Shown here one piece after another: positions 18,203 to 26,507 of a stretch of 64,000 nucleotides of DNA. Source of the stretch: an uncultured Sphingobacteriales bacterium (GTDB lineage: Bacteria > Bacteroidota > Bacteroidia > Chitinophagales > Chitinophagaceae); assembly GCA_937991535.1 (NCBI GenBank), contig CALKHN010000013.1, positions 62,001 through 126,000 on the forward strand. Direction: 5' to 3'. Under the pieces are notes generated by a model. That model was not told the DNA's origin and searched no databases. It saw only the letters and a program-made list of their open reading frames with translations. The translations under genes were made by a program, and so were the position numbers. The first letter of the stretch is position 1; each line of letters opens with the position of its first letter.

Positions 18203-18757
18203 ATGCGTAAACTTTTACTGCTGCCGGCATGCTTTTTCATTTCTCTTTTTTCATTCTCCCAGCAGAGTGATTTTTTATCCTTCCGGAAAAAAGATCGCAC
18301 AATCAAAGCCTATTTTAAAGGAATGCCGATTGAATTTGTTCACCTTAACGGGTCCTTTGTAAATGGAGCAATCGAAAAGATTTATAACGACACCATATAC
18401 ATGATACAGTATGACATTAGAATGTCTCCTACGCTGTGGGGTACAAGTGTGCGGGACACCATTGGTCACTATGATCTGCGGTTTCATTATAAAGAAATAG
18501 CTGCCATACCCAAACCAGCAAACGGATTTGAATTTATACGCAATGGTACATTGTTCATGATCGGCGGCGGGGGCTATGCTTTCCTGCATACTTTTAACGG
18601 ACTCATACAAAAAAAGAAAATTTATCCTTCAACCATCGCTATTTCAGGCGGTGTGGCAATATTGGGTTTCACAATGCATAAGCTGAGGAAATATTATTAC
18701 CCCGTAGGAAAAAAATACAAAATGGAATATATAAAGATGTCTTCACCGCAGAAATAA
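18203..18757 (+). CDS. Secreted or membrane-attached hypothetical protein
   Basis: I do not recognise a family. The 184-residue protein has a clear signal peptide (MRKLLLLPACFFISLFSFSQQ). A beta-rich soluble part follows at about 25-110 (IKAYFKGMPIEFVHLNGSFVNGAI). Two weak hydrophobic stretches lie near 112-128 and 140-158 with a basic C-terminus, so it may sit in the membrane. It lies between the LysE gene and mtgA on the same strand with short spacers, which points to a shared transcript but gives no function. Confidence 0.72.
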   Translation: MRKLLLLPACFFISLFSFSQQSDFLSFRKKDRTIKAYFKGMPIEFVHLNGSFVNGAIEKIYNDTIYMIQYDIRMSPTLWGTSVRDTIGHYDLRFHYKEIAAIPKPANGFEFIRNGTLFMIGGGGYAFLHTFNGLIQKKKIYPSTIAISGGVAILGFTMHKLRKYYYPVGKKYKMEYIKMSSPQK

Positions 18758-18809
18758 CATGTAAGGCTAAAGCATTTGCTTTATTTTGCAGCCTTATTAT
18801 TTTACAGTT

Positions 18810-19535
18810 GTGAAAAATTTCTTTGCCAGCGTTTGGCGCTTTTGTAAAAGACTGTTCCTGATCCTTTTCATTTTACAATTTGTATACATTATCATTTTGA
18901 AATGGATCAATCCCCCGGTAACGCTTACCCAGCTTGGGAGTTTACTGAGTGGCAACGGCCTCTCAAGGGACTATGTTGCTGCTGATCAAATATCTTCATA
19001 TGCCGGTTTAGCCGTTATTGCTTCGGAAGACCAGCTTTTTCCGGATCACAATGGATTTGACTGGAAAAGCATTCAAAAAGCGATTGAAAAGAACCAGAAA
19101 AAAAAGAACAGGATCGTGGGAGCATCCACCATTAGCCAGCAGGTAGCCAAGAACGTTTTTTTATGGCAGAGCCGAAACTGGATCCGCAAGGGGCTGGAAA
19201 TGTATTTCACTTTTATGATCGAATGGATATGGGGAAAGGAACGCATACTGGAGGTTTATCTTAATGTTGTTGAAATGGGTAAGGGCATATTTGGCATTGA
19301 AGCAGCGGCGCAGCATTATTTTAAAAAACCTGCCGCTAAGCTTACCAGGAGTGAATCCGCTATGATCGCGTCATCATTGCCTAACCCTGTGCGGTATACG
19401 GTAAAGCCTTTATCACGCTTTGTAGCCGTTCGCTATCCGTGGGTGCTGTTACAAATGAATAACCTGGATGGAGATGCAGATGTAATAGAAGTTTTACCCG
19501 GCAAAAAAAATACAAAGAAATCACCATCTCAGTAA
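18810..19535 (+). CDS. mtgA: Monofunctional peptidoglycan glycosyltransferase
   Basis: Polymerises lipid II into glycan strands at the outer face of the inner membrane. The GT51 protein has about 241 residues, with one N-terminal membrane anchor (about residues 12-32). The catalytic Glu is in ASEDQLFPDHNGFDW (Glu73), followed by GASTISQQVAKNVFLW, the KGLEMYFTFMIEWIWGKERILEVYLN segment and GIFGIEAAAQHYF. No transpeptidase domain follows, unlike class A PBPs. I prefer the GTG at 18810 (KNFFASVW...); a TTG at 18786 would add eight residues. The 3' end overlaps the convergent fabH by 15 bp. Confidence 0.93.
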   Translation: MKNFFASVWRFCKRLFLILFILQFVYIIILKWINPPVTLTQLGSLLSGNGLSRDYVAADQISSYAGLAVIASEDQLFPDHNGFDWKSIQKAIEKNQKKKNRIVGASTISQQVAKNVFLWQSRNWIRKGLEMYFTFMIEWIWGKERILEVYLNVVEMGKGIFGIEAAAQHYFKKPAAKLTRSESAMIASSLPNPVRYTVKPLSRFVAVRYPWVLLQMNNLDGDADVIEVLPGKKNTKKSPSQ

Positions 19536-20570
19536 TGCACTGCCCCAGGTAAAGCCACTTCCAAACGAGGCGAGACAAACCAGGTCGCCTTCCTTTATTT
19601 TTCCTTTTTCCCAGGCTTCGCACCAGGCGATCGGAATAGAAGCGGCAGTAGTATTGCCATATTGCTGGATATTATTGTACACCTGGTCGTCTCTTAGCCC
19701 TAATTGCTGCTGAACAAACTGGCTGATGCGTAAATTGGCCTGGTGCGGAATCAGCATATCAATATCAGCGGGTGTAAGTTGATTGGCTGTTAGCGCTTCC
19801 ATAATCACTTCGGGCATTTTTACAACCGCTTTTTTAAATACGGATGGGCCATCCATAAAAGGGAAATTCTGCGCATTATCAATCATGTTATGGCTCATGA
19901 ACATTTCTGCTATTTCGGCATCATCAAAATCTGCCAGTTGCTTTTCTGTCCAGTGATTGGCATGCGTACCCGGATTATACATGGCCAATAGTTCGGCATT
20001 TTCCCCATCGCTGTGCAGATGTGTGCTTAATATTCCCTGCTTATCGTTTTCCGAAGGTTGTAACACTACAGCACCGGCGCCATCTCCAAAAATAACAGAC
20101 ACGTTTCGTCCCCTTGTGCTGAAATCCAGCCCGAAAGAATGTTTTTCACTGCCTATTACCAGAATATTTTTATACATGCCCGATTTAATGAACTGGTCGC
20201 CCACACTTAGCGCATATATAAATCCACTGCACTGGTTACGAACGTCCAACGCGCCTATTTCTTTCATTTTAAGCGCCCGCTGAACCAATACGCCACAACC
20301 CGGAAAATAGTAGTCGGGGCTCAATGTAGCAAAGATAATAAAGTCAATATCCTTTGCCGTTGTGCCTGCCCTTTCCATTGCTTTTTTTGCCGCCTCCACT
20401 CCCATGGTAGTGGTTGTTTCACCTGTACGTTTTGCATATCTTCTTTCTTTAATGCCGGTACGTTCCTGTATCCATGCATCATTAGTATCCATATATTTTT
20501 TCAGATCATCATTGGACACAACCTGTTCCGGTACATACGTTCCTATTCCGGCAATTTTTGTGCGCAACAT
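19521..20570 (-). CDS. fabH: 3-oxoacyl-ACP synthase III (KAS III)
   Basis: Condenses an acyl-CoA with malonyl-ACP to start fatty-acid chains. The 349-residue thiolase-fold protein carries all three catalytic residues: Cys114 in RNQCSGF, His276 in IPHQANLR and Asn306 in YGNTTAAS. The nucleotide/CoA-site pattern FGDGAGAVVL is present too. It is slightly longer than E. coli FabH (317) owing to an insert around residues 200-240 (HWTEKQLADFDDAEI), common in Bacteroidota paralogues. Several KAS III copies usually occur in such genomes, so a special acyl substrate is possible. Confidence 0.94.
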   Translation of the reverse strand: MLRTKIAGIGTYVPEQVVSNDDLKKYMDTNDAWIQERTGIKERRYAKRTGETTTTMGVEAAKKAMERAGTTAKDIDFIIFATLSPDYYFPGCGVLVQRALKMKEIGALDVRNQCSGFIYALSVGDQFIKSGMYKNILVIGSEKHSFGLDFSTRGRNVSVIFGDGAGAVVLQPSENDKQGILSTHLHSDGENAELLAMYNPGTHANHWTEKQLADFDDAEIAEMFMSHNMIDNAQNFPFMDGPSVFKKAVVKMPEVIMEALTANQLTPADIDMLIPHQANLRISQFVQQQLGLRDDQVYNNIQQYGNTTAASIPIAWCEAWEKGKIKEGDLVCLASFGSGFTWGSALLRW

Positions 20571-20655
20571 AGCAAGCGTTTTAATGGTGAATATATTCAG
20601 TTATATGCCAGTAAGGCAATGGAAATATAGAAAGAAATGTGGGAAGTGTATGGTA

Positions 20656-21309
20656 TTATTTCGCTGGTAATTGTATAGGCAGGGAAACTTTAGTATCATC
20701 CCATCCAATCCACAGCAGTGCGCCCTCACTGGTTTTTTCAGTTTCCATAGTAAATGCTTCTATAGTGCTGGTTACGTGAGAGACGGGCACAGTGAATTTA
20801 AAAATATCTTTCTGATCATCTATCCTCAATCCCCAACTGTATAAATCACTATTCAGAATAAGCGTCCATTCTGCCGGCTGAGGTATGCAATACAGCATAT
20901 ATCTTCCTTTCGGAATTTTTGTTTGTTGTATGATTGCATCCTCAAAAAATTCTATTTCAGTAGCCTCATTTGCTCCCAGGCGCCAGTGCTCACCATATTT
21001 TACTACTGTTCCAAAAATTTTTCTGCCGTTTTTTTGCGGCCTGCTGTATAGCACTCTCAATGCCGGGCCCGACTTTATTTTACCCATCATCTTCAGCTTT
21101 GGATATTCCGGAGGATAGTATATGATATCCAGGGGTGATTTATCCAGCATAGAAATACTGTGGCCATTTTCGGCCCGGGGAAAGGGTAAAATAGTAGTAT
21201 CTGCTGCTGCTTCCTGAGATGACGGGCGGGTATCGCAGGCGAAAAACAGCAAACAAATTAACAGGGTACTTATGCTGTAGATAGATAAATTGCAGGGCGG
21301 GTGAGTCAT
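20656..21309 (-). CDS. DUF2911 lipoprotein (first transcribed partner is at 21887)
   Basis: A 217-residue secreted protein with a lipoprotein-type signal ending near LLFFACD (Cys25). The DUF2911 domain has SPLDIIYYPPEYP, LRVLYSRPQKNGRKIFGTVV, WRLGANEATEIEFFEDA and GRYMLYCIPQPAEWTLILN. The family is common in Bacteroidota and has no established biochemical role. It follows a second DUF2911 gene by 17 bp on the same strand. The two are clearly paralogous (identical order of motifs, both with SRPQK and LGANEATE), pointing to tandem duplication within one operon. Confidence 0.9.
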   Translation of the reverse strand: MTHPPCNLSIYSISTLLICLLFFACDTRPSSQEAAADTTILPFPRAENGHSISMLDKSPLDIIYYPPEYPKLKMMGKIKSGPALRVLYSRPQKNGRKIFGTVVKYGEHWRLGANEATEIEFFEDAIIQQTKIPKGRYMLYCIPQPAEWTLILNSDLYSWGLRIDDQKDIFKFTVPVSHVTSTIEAFTMETEKTSEGALLWIGWDDTKVSLPIQLPAK

Positions 21310-21326
21310 ATCTGAAGCATGAACTT

Positions 21327-21887
21327 TTATAATGTAACGGGCAGAGACACTTTTACGTCTTCCCAGGTAATTAAAAGGTTTACGCCTGTGCCGGTTTTTT
21401 TAAACATCATGGTAAAGGACTCAACAGGTTCTGTATTTTTTTCTGTTTTAATGTCTGTACGCAGAATGTCCTTTTTTGCATCGTAAGCAAACGATCCCCA
21501 CACATCATTGTCTTTGTTAATAATCATTGTCCATTTGTCTTCGTAAGGGATAGCGTACATGGTATATCTTCCTTTTTTGATTGTAGTATTGGCGATTTTT
21601 ACGTCTTTAAAAAGGTCTAATTCTGTAGCTTCATTTGCCCCCAGCCTCCACACCGTACCGTATTCAACCAGTTCCCCAAATACCTTTCTGTTTTTTTTCT
21701 GGGGCCGGCTGTATATGATTTTCATCACGGGTATTTGCGGAGCAGATTTCCTGATCTTAAGTATAGGATAATCAACAGGAAGGTAGATCATATCCATCGG
21801 GGAATTGTCTAACGGCGGCCAATTTTCCTGTGCACCGGCAGAAATTACAAGCATGAGTCCAAGCGTAAAGGCAAGTATTTTTTTCAT
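21327..21887 (-). CDS. DUF2911 secreted protein, paralogue of the downstream gene
   Basis: A 186-residue protein from the ATG at 21885-21887; a TTG three codons upstream is less likely. The signal peptide MKKILAFTLGLMLVISAGAQ is followed by the DUF2911 domain: SPMDMIYLPVDYPILK, MKIIYSRPQKKNRKVFGELV, WRLGANEATELDLFKDV, KGRYTMYAIPYEDKWTMIIN. Unlike its neighbour it has an ordinary signal peptide, not a lipobox, so one partner is probably free in the periplasm and the other anchored. Function unknown. Confidence 0.9.
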   Translation of the reverse strand: MKKILAFTLGLMLVISAGAQENWPPLDNSPMDMIYLPVDYPILKIRKSAPQIPVMKIIYSRPQKKNRKVFGELVEYGTVWRLGANEATELDLFKDVKIANTTIKKGRYTMYAIPYEDKWTMIINKDNDVWGSFAYDAKKDILRTDIKTEKNTEPVESFTMMFKKTGTGVNLLITWEDVKVSLPVTL

Positions 21888-21955
21888 AGAGAACAAATGT
21901 ACAGGTTTGCAGGATTATGGAAAATATAATAATAACCGCTTGCTTTCCCTTTTTG

Positions 21956-22549
21956 TCAGGCAGAAAGAAGCGATTGAAGATGCTCCCACGCCATTTTTTT
22001 AACGTCTGGGAAAAAAGCATCATAACATTCACGCAGCTCATTATAGTGATCTTCAAAAACCTCAAAAGCCCTTTTGCTTTCTGTTAAATAAACGGCTCTG
22101 TGCACCAGACCTCCAAAACTGTTTTGTATGCCCCACCTATAGCGGTAATTGTACAACCAGTTATGTTTTTTCATATAGGGCAGCATATTGCTGAAATCTT
22201 CAGGGAGCTGAGCATTATACTGATCAAGGATTGCATAGGTTTGTTGTGAAAATTCCATTAACCGGTTGTTGTTCAATTCAACCTTGTCATTCGCCAGGAA
22301 ATGATCATACACGATATCAACAAATGCACCCGAATACAAGCGGTAATGTGGCCTGAAAAATTGTTTTGCAAACGTGGTACGCTCATGCAGATCGGTAAAA
22401 CTGTCAATAGCGCGGTGCAGCATGATCCCTTTTTTTATGAGATCGGGATAAGCGTCTTTTTTTTTACCTTTTACAAAATCGCTGATCATGTTGCCCACTA
22501 ATATTTGCGGATGCCCAAAAGACAAAAAAGCATGAGCAAGATAGTTCAT
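21956..22549 (-). CDS. Acyl carrier protein phosphodiesterase-like protein (DUF479/AcpH)
   Basis: A 197-residue HD-like helical protein resembling AcpH, which removes 4'-phosphopantetheine from holo-ACP. Diagnostic stretches are MNYLAHAFLSF with GNMISDFVKGK at the N-terminus, GIMLHRAIDSFTDLH near residue 45 (metal-binding His/Asp), FRPHYRLYSGAFVDIVYDHFLA near 70, and W-rich helices after it. I chose the ATG at 22549 because MNYLAHA is the family start. The upstream 37 codons are not protein-like. ACP specificity is inferred from the family. Confidence 0.87.
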   Translation of the reverse strand: MNYLAHAFLSFGHPQILVGNMISDFVKGKKKDAYPDLIKKGIMLHRAIDSFTDLHERTTFAKQFFRPHYRLYSGAFVDIVYDHFLANDKVELNNNRLMEFSQQTYAILDQYNAQLPEDFSNMLPYMKKHNWLYNYRYRWGIQNSFGGLVHRAVYLTESKRAFEVFEDHYNELRECYDAFFPDVKKMAWEHLQSLLSA

Positions 22550-22742
22550 AGCGTATGAAAATGATAGATAACATTTGCAGGGAAAACGGTTGGCAACCCC
22601 CTGGTGATTGTAAAAATTTGCATCATCTAATATAAGGCATTGCTTTGGGTTACCATTCATATTTGTATTTTCCGGATTATCAACCTTTTAACATCTGATA
22701 AGCGCGGAAGAATTATTTTTGCTGGTACAAAATATAGTCTAT

Positions 22743-23630
22743 ATGCTGTTACAGCCTGTTGAAACAGTAGACACCATTACACCTGAAGATTTTAAAAAGG
22801 ACTACTATGACCAGGGGAAACCTTTGGTGATAAAGAGTATGGCTAAGGATTGGCCTGCATACCACAAATGGACATGGGATTATTTGATAACGTTGGTGGG
22901 CGATAAACGCGTGGGTATTTTTAACAATAAAAAGGGTGACGCCTTTACACCCGTAAATAAAGCCGATGAGTATACCAGCTTTGGTGAATACATTGATATG
23001 ATCCGGAGCGGTCCGGCAGGCTGGCGTATTTTTCTGTTTAATATTTTTGATCACGCACCTCAACTGACTCACGATTTTGAATGGCCGGATGATCTTATGA
23101 AGGGTTTTATTAAACGGTTTCCCATGCTTTTCGTGGGAGGGGCTACTTCTGTTACGCATCTTCATTTTGATATTGATCTTTCACAAATCATGCATACACA
23201 ATTCGTGGGCAGAAAAAGAGTGTTGCTCTTCCCTTATGAAGAGCAGCATAAACTATACAGGAAGCCTTTTGAGGTATTAAGTTTAGCCGATTTCTCCCGT
23301 TATTACGAGCATAATGGTATGCCGGATTATGATCAGTTTCCGGCTTTAAAACTAGCAAAGGGATACGAGGTAATTTTACATCATGGCGACACGCTGTATA
23401 TGCCGTCCGGATACTGGCATCACATGGAATATATAGACAGTGGCTTTGCCATGAGCCTGAGAGCGCTCCATCAGGGAATAGGGGGCAAAATAAAGGGGGC
23501 CTGGAATTTAATAGGAATGCGCACTATAGACACGCTTATGAAAAAGACTGCTCCCAAATGGTGGGATCAGCTTAAGAAAGAAAATACCATGACTGCTGCT
23601 CAAAAGGTAATGGAAAAAGCCGAAGCCTGA
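22743..23630 (+). CDS. Cupin-like JmjC-domain protein (Fe(II)/2-oxoglutarate type)
   Basis: A 295-residue protein with the double-stranded beta-helix of JmjC/factor-inhibiting-HIF-like hydroxylases. The metal triad is visible: His141-x-Asp143 in TSVTHLHFDIDLSQI, and the distal His in LYMPSGYWHHMEY (His226 or 227). The GRKRVLLFP strand after the HxD carries the Lys/Arg expected for 2-oxoglutarate binding. The N-terminal helix pair (ITPEDFKKDYYDQGKPLVIKSMAKDWPA) is typical of cupin_8. The start is the ATG at 22743; a TTG upstream is unlikely. Bacterial members hydroxylate proteins such as ribosomal proteins, but no target is evident. Confidence 0.88.
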   Translation: MLLQPVETVDTITPEDFKKDYYDQGKPLVIKSMAKDWPAYHKWTWDYLITLVGDKRVGIFNNKKGDAFTPVNKADEYTSFGEYIDMIRSGPAGWRIFLFNIFDHAPQLTHDFEWPDDLMKGFIKRFPMLFVGGATSVTHLHFDIDLSQIMHTQFVGRKRVLLFPYEEQHKLYRKPFEVLSLADFSRYYEHNGMPDYDQFPALKLAKGYEVILHHGDTLYMPSGYWHHMEYIDSGFAMSLRALHQGIGGKIKGAWNLIGMRTIDTLMKKTAPKWWDQLKKENTMTAAQKVMEKAEA

Positions 23631-23746
23631 CACGATGATGCACATCCTGGATTTATGGCAATAAGCATCATTTGAAATCTGCAGAAGCAACCTTACTAAA
23701 GCAGTTTGGGGAAAATGACAAAACCCAGAAACATATTCGATTTTTG

Positions 23747-23777
23747 TTTGAAATATTAATGTAATCTTTTATTTTCG
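23747..23777 (+). promoter_or_regulatory. Promoter for the candidate ncRNA
   Basis: TTTG at 23747-23750, a 19-nt spacer, then TATTTTCG at 23770-23777. This fits the Bacteroidota -33/-7 consensus (TTTG, N19, TAnnTTTG) with one mismatch. No ORF follows on this strand. Confidence 0.5.
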
Positions 23778-23783
23778 CATAAG

Positions 23784-24033
23784 GTATTACCCTAATTAAT
23801 ATCCAACTTCCTCTTTTTTGTCCAATCTCCCTCTTTTTAAAATCTAATATGTACTACAGGCAGGTTGCCAGCCTTAATCAGCTTTATTAAAACCCATAGT
23901 TTCTGAATAAAGCTACTGCGGGTAACAATCGAATATATTTTTGTTTTATTGGTATAATTCGTACATCAACTTTTTCTTTTTGTGGTTTCAGAGGTAAGCA
24001 CAGGCCGGTGATTTCTATCGCCGGCATTTTTTT
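23784..24033 (+). ncRNA. Candidate structured non-coding RNA, about 250 nt
   Basis: In this 512-bp spacer the plus strand has a good promoter (23747-23777) and an intrinsic terminator at 24004-24033, with no protein-like ORF between. Inside are AGCTTTATT (23880-23888) and its exact complement AATAAAGCT (23906-23914), whose loop can extend by AAAC/GTTT. A smaller GGC/GCC stem lies near 23860. I do not recognise the RNA family. The boundaries are set by the promoter and terminator only. Confidence 0.4.
24004..24033 (+). terminator. Rho-independent terminator
   Basis: GCCGGTGAT (24004-24012) pairs with ATCGCCGGC (24017-24025) with one G-T pair and a 4-nt loop, then seven T (24027-24033). It is more than 370 bp past the JmjC stop, so it more likely ends an independent transcript. 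Confidence 0.78.
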
Positions 24034-24075
24034 GGGAAACTTAAATCAGAAATTTATCATTTACCGTTAAACTTC

Positions 24076-24120
24076 CTTCAGGAATTCCGGCTTCAAATTT
24101 GAAGGTGGGCAAACCTGAAG
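24076..24120. repeat. Nested palindromes past the TraB gene
   Basis: CTTCAGG (24076-24082) pairs with CCTGAAG (24114-24120) and encloses the perfect 14-bp palindrome CTTCAAATTTGAAG (24091-24104). It lies 22 nt beyond the TraB/GumN stop. Without a T-tract its role is unclear. Confidence 0.45.
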
Positions 24121-24142
24121 ATAGGTTTGATTCTTGTTTTTT

Positions 24143-25036
24143 CTATTTGGTACTTTGTATTTGCCGCTCACTTATTCCTTTAACTGTATATCCTTTTTCC
24201 TTCAACAGACTGATTACGCCTTCGGGTCCTCCAAGATGTCCGGCGCCTACCGCAAAAAATACTTTTTCTTTTTGCATGGCTTTTTCCATAATAGGTATCC
24301 ATTTTTTATTACGGTTAAACAAAAGCACTTCTTCCGATCCGGCAATGTCCGGAGAAGACATGACATGCCGGTATATGGCATCCAGATCCTGCCGTTTATA
24401 AGCTGCAGCCATTTTCAAAAATTCTTTTTTCTGCTCATAAAATTCATCTGCAAACCGCATTATCATCTGCACCTGCAGGCTATCGGGCATATCGTCAAAT
24501 ATTTTCATTTGCTCTTCAATGGTTTCCAGCCCCAGCACCTCTTTACTTTGTGCTTTCGCCATTTCAATAAATGTAAGTTCATACGATTCCTGTTCGGAAC
24601 AGGGAAGGCTTTTTTGAGTAAGAATACTGAACAATATAAAGGGCTTCATCGTATTTAGCAAAGTAAGCGGCATGCCAATGGTATCCCGAAAGAAAATATT
24701 CAGTTTATGATAATCGCTGTCACTAAAAATGTCGCTGAGTTTTTTTCCTTTCAACATGGAAAGCTGAATCATTTTTATGTTCATTGCAGGATCATCCATG
24801 TCTATTTCGAGGTAAACTTTTTGGGAAGCTTTAAACTTTTCCTTCAACTGTTCACTTATGGTAAAATCTTCAGCGCAGATCATATGCATGGTACCATACA
24901 AATAAGACGCGTTACTGAGGCCATTTCCTGAAATCTCCCATAGCAGCGTATTGTTCCCGGGAGTTTGAGCGGTAACCACGGGAGTACAAAAATGCTGTAT
25001 AAAAAAAGCAGTAAATAAAACAGGAAGTTTTTGCAT
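24143..25036 (-). CDS. TraB/GumN family protein
   Basis: A 297-residue secreted protein. The signal peptide MQKLPVLFTAFFIQHFCTPVVTAQ precedes the TraB/GumN domain. This domain shows LLWEISGNGLSNASYLYGTMHM (GxxH motif) near residue 33, KVYLEIDMDD near 70, and FFAVGAGHLGGPEGVISLLKEKGY (second conserved His) at the C-terminus. The fold is related to EreA/Tiki-type metalloproteases, so hydrolytic activity is possible but unproven. It follows the membrane gene and sigma factor on the same strand and may be the last gene of that operon. Confidence 0.9.
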   Translation of the reverse strand: MQKLPVLFTAFFIQHFCTPVVTAQTPGNNTLLWEISGNGLSNASYLYGTMHMICAEDFTISEQLKEKFKASQKVYLEIDMDDPAMNIKMIQLSMLKGKKLSDIFSDSDYHKLNIFFRDTIGMPLTLLNTMKPFILFSILTQKSLPCSEQESYELTFIEMAKAQSKEVLGLETIEEQMKIFDDMPDSLQVQMIMRFADEFYEQKKEFLKMAAAYKRQDLDAIYRHVMSSPDIAGSEEVLLFNRNKKWIPIMEKAMQKEKVFFAVGAGHLGGPEGVISLLKEKGYTVKGISERQIQSTK

Positions 25037-25069
25037 TATAATTCAATCCTTTTATGCCGGTAATAAAAA

Positions 25070-25693
25070 TTATTCTTCCATTTCCTGCAGCAGGCTTTTC
25101 AATTTCTGTATATGCCGGCCGTACAGGCGGTTTACATACCATCTATTCAGAAAATAAAAAACAATGGTAAAAATACTGGTAAACAGCAGATATAACAAAG
25201 TAAATCCTATCCCGCCTCCTTTGGCATGCATAGCAGGAAAAAGAACAATGTGTTTATAATAAAAAAGAATATAAAAGAAAAGCATCACAACCGGGGCCAA
25301 AGCCGTACCCGCAAGTAAATAAAGCCGTACGTATTTTTCAAGCGTTACCAGTTGAAGCCGGAGGTTGGATTTTACCATGCATGCAGGACATCCCATTGCT
25401 TTAAGCAATTTGTTTTTTTTATAATAATAAATTATAAAGGCAACAGCCAGCAAAATATAGGCCCAGCTTACTTCTTTAAGCATCCCGCCAAATGAAATAA
25501 AGTAAAACACGGCTATTGCCACAACACAGCTCAGCACTATAACCAACTCATAAAAAAGATTGCGTCTCATTCCTGAAACAAGGCTTTGAGAACGAATGGC
25601 CGGAATTTCCGATACCTCCTCCCTGCCCAAAACGATAATCTCTTTTTGGTTCGCCGCCTCCTTCCACACTTCTTTTAAATATTCTAACTCCAT
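25070..25693 (-). CDS. Four-helix membrane protein linked to an ECF sigma factor
   Basis: A 207-residue protein I cannot place in a named family. An N-terminal cytosolic part (about residues 1-45: MELEYLKEVWKEAANQKEI) precedes four transmembrane helices at about 47-70, 75-92, 120-142 and 155-178. A CPAC pair sits between helices 2 and 3, and the tail is basic. It is the next gene after the ECF sigma factor at 25852, so an anti-sigma or signal-sensing role is the natural inference. It has no zinc anti-sigma motif. Confidence 0.75.
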   Translation of the reverse strand: MELEYLKEVWKEAANQKEIIVLGREEVSEIPAIRSQSLVSGMRRNLFYELVIVLSCVVAIAVFYFISFGGMLKEVSWAYILLAVAFIIYYYKKNKLLKAMGCPACMVKSNLRLQLVTLEKYVRLYLLAGTALAPVVMLFFYILFYYKHIVLFPAMHAKGGGIGFTLLYLLFTSIFTIVFYFLNRWYVNRLYGRHIQKLKSLLQEMEE

Positions 25694-25759
25694 GGCTTAT
25701 TTTTATTAATGTACCAAATGAACTAGTGTTAAGTCAAGTCAATTATGTCTGTATGTCAT

Positions 25760-25830
25760 CGTGAAAGTGAGAGGAAGGTGAGAGGCGTGTCTCACTTCTC
25801 ACACCAGCCTGCCGGCTGGCAGGTTTCACG
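25760..25830. repeat. Long imperfect stem-loop in the sigma-membrane protein spacer
   Basis: CGTGAAA (25760-25766) pairs with TTTCACG (25824-25830). Inside, AAGTGAGA (25765-25772) pairs with TCTCACTT (25790-25797), and CCTGCC-GGCT-GGCAGG forms a third stem near 25808-25823. It occupies most of the spacer between the sigma factor and the next gene of the run and could shape the operon's mRNA. Confidence 0.5.
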
Positions 25831-25851
25831 TTTTACATAGCACTAGGTTAT

Positions 25852-26352
25852 TTACATCTGTTCAACCTGCCTGCGCAGCTTTTCTTTAATACGACTCATC
25901 TTAACCCGCAGGTTGGCCTGTTTAATTCCCAATACTTCTTCCATCTCGTGGTAATCCTTTTCTTCCAGGTATAACATCACCAGCGCTTTTTCAATATCAG
26001 ATAAGTGGTTAACAGCCCGTTGCAACACTACCAGTCTTTCCTTTTGTTCGATGAGATCATGATCATATAAACCCGCACTTTCAGGTAATGCGCCATCAAC
26101 TGTGCCGATCCTTCGCTGCTGTTTGCGAAAGTCTGAGATAGCAGTATTTAATGCAATACGATACATCCATGTACTGATCTTTGATTCATTCCTGAACTTT
26201 GGGAAAGCCTTCCAGAGCTGCAATAAAATCTCCTGGAAAAGATCCTGCCTGTTCTGGGTCGAATGGCAATACAGGTGACATACCTTATGGATGATGCCAT
26301 TGTTTTCCTTTATGAGTTCCAGGAACTGTTCTTGTATAGAATCTGTAGCCAA
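25852..26352 (-). CDS. ECF-type RNA polymerase sigma factor
   Basis: A 166-residue sigma factor. Region 2 at about residues 10-85 has CHLYCHSTQNRQDLFQEILLQLWKAFPKF and STWMYRIALNTAISDFRKQQRR. Region 4 at about 110-160 has LSDIEKALVMLYLEEKDYHEMEEVLGI and KMSRIKEKLRRQ. It begins at TTG (26350-26352); no in-frame ATG exists upstream. A TATATTTG box lies at 26369-26376. The downstream membrane protein and TraB gene probably belong to the same regulon. Confidence 0.93.
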   Translation of the reverse strand: MATDSIQEQFLELIKENNGIIHKVCHLYCHSTQNRQDLFQEILLQLWKAFPKFRNESKISTWMYRIALNTAISDFRKQQRRIGTVDGALPESAGLYDHDLIEQKERLVVLQRAVNHLSDIEKALVMLYLEEKDYHEMEEVLGIKQANLRVKMSRIKEKLRRQVEQM

Positions 26353-26368
26353 GCTTCTGTTATACCTG

Positions 26369-26376
26369 CAAATATA
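26369..26376 (-). promoter_or_regulatory. Candidate -7 box of the second sigma gene
   Basis: On the minus strand TATATTTG matches TAnnTTTG exactly, 16 nt before the TTG start. This supports the TTG start and a short leader. Confidence 0.42.
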
Positions 26377-26507
26377 TTTGTCGGAGCAATAGTAAAATTG
26401 TTACAGGCACGGAACAGATAATATTAAATGCATCTGTAAGCAAAACATCTGCCCGTTACTATCTCATACCTTTATACTGCATTTGCAGCGTGCTGATATG
26501 GCGCTGC

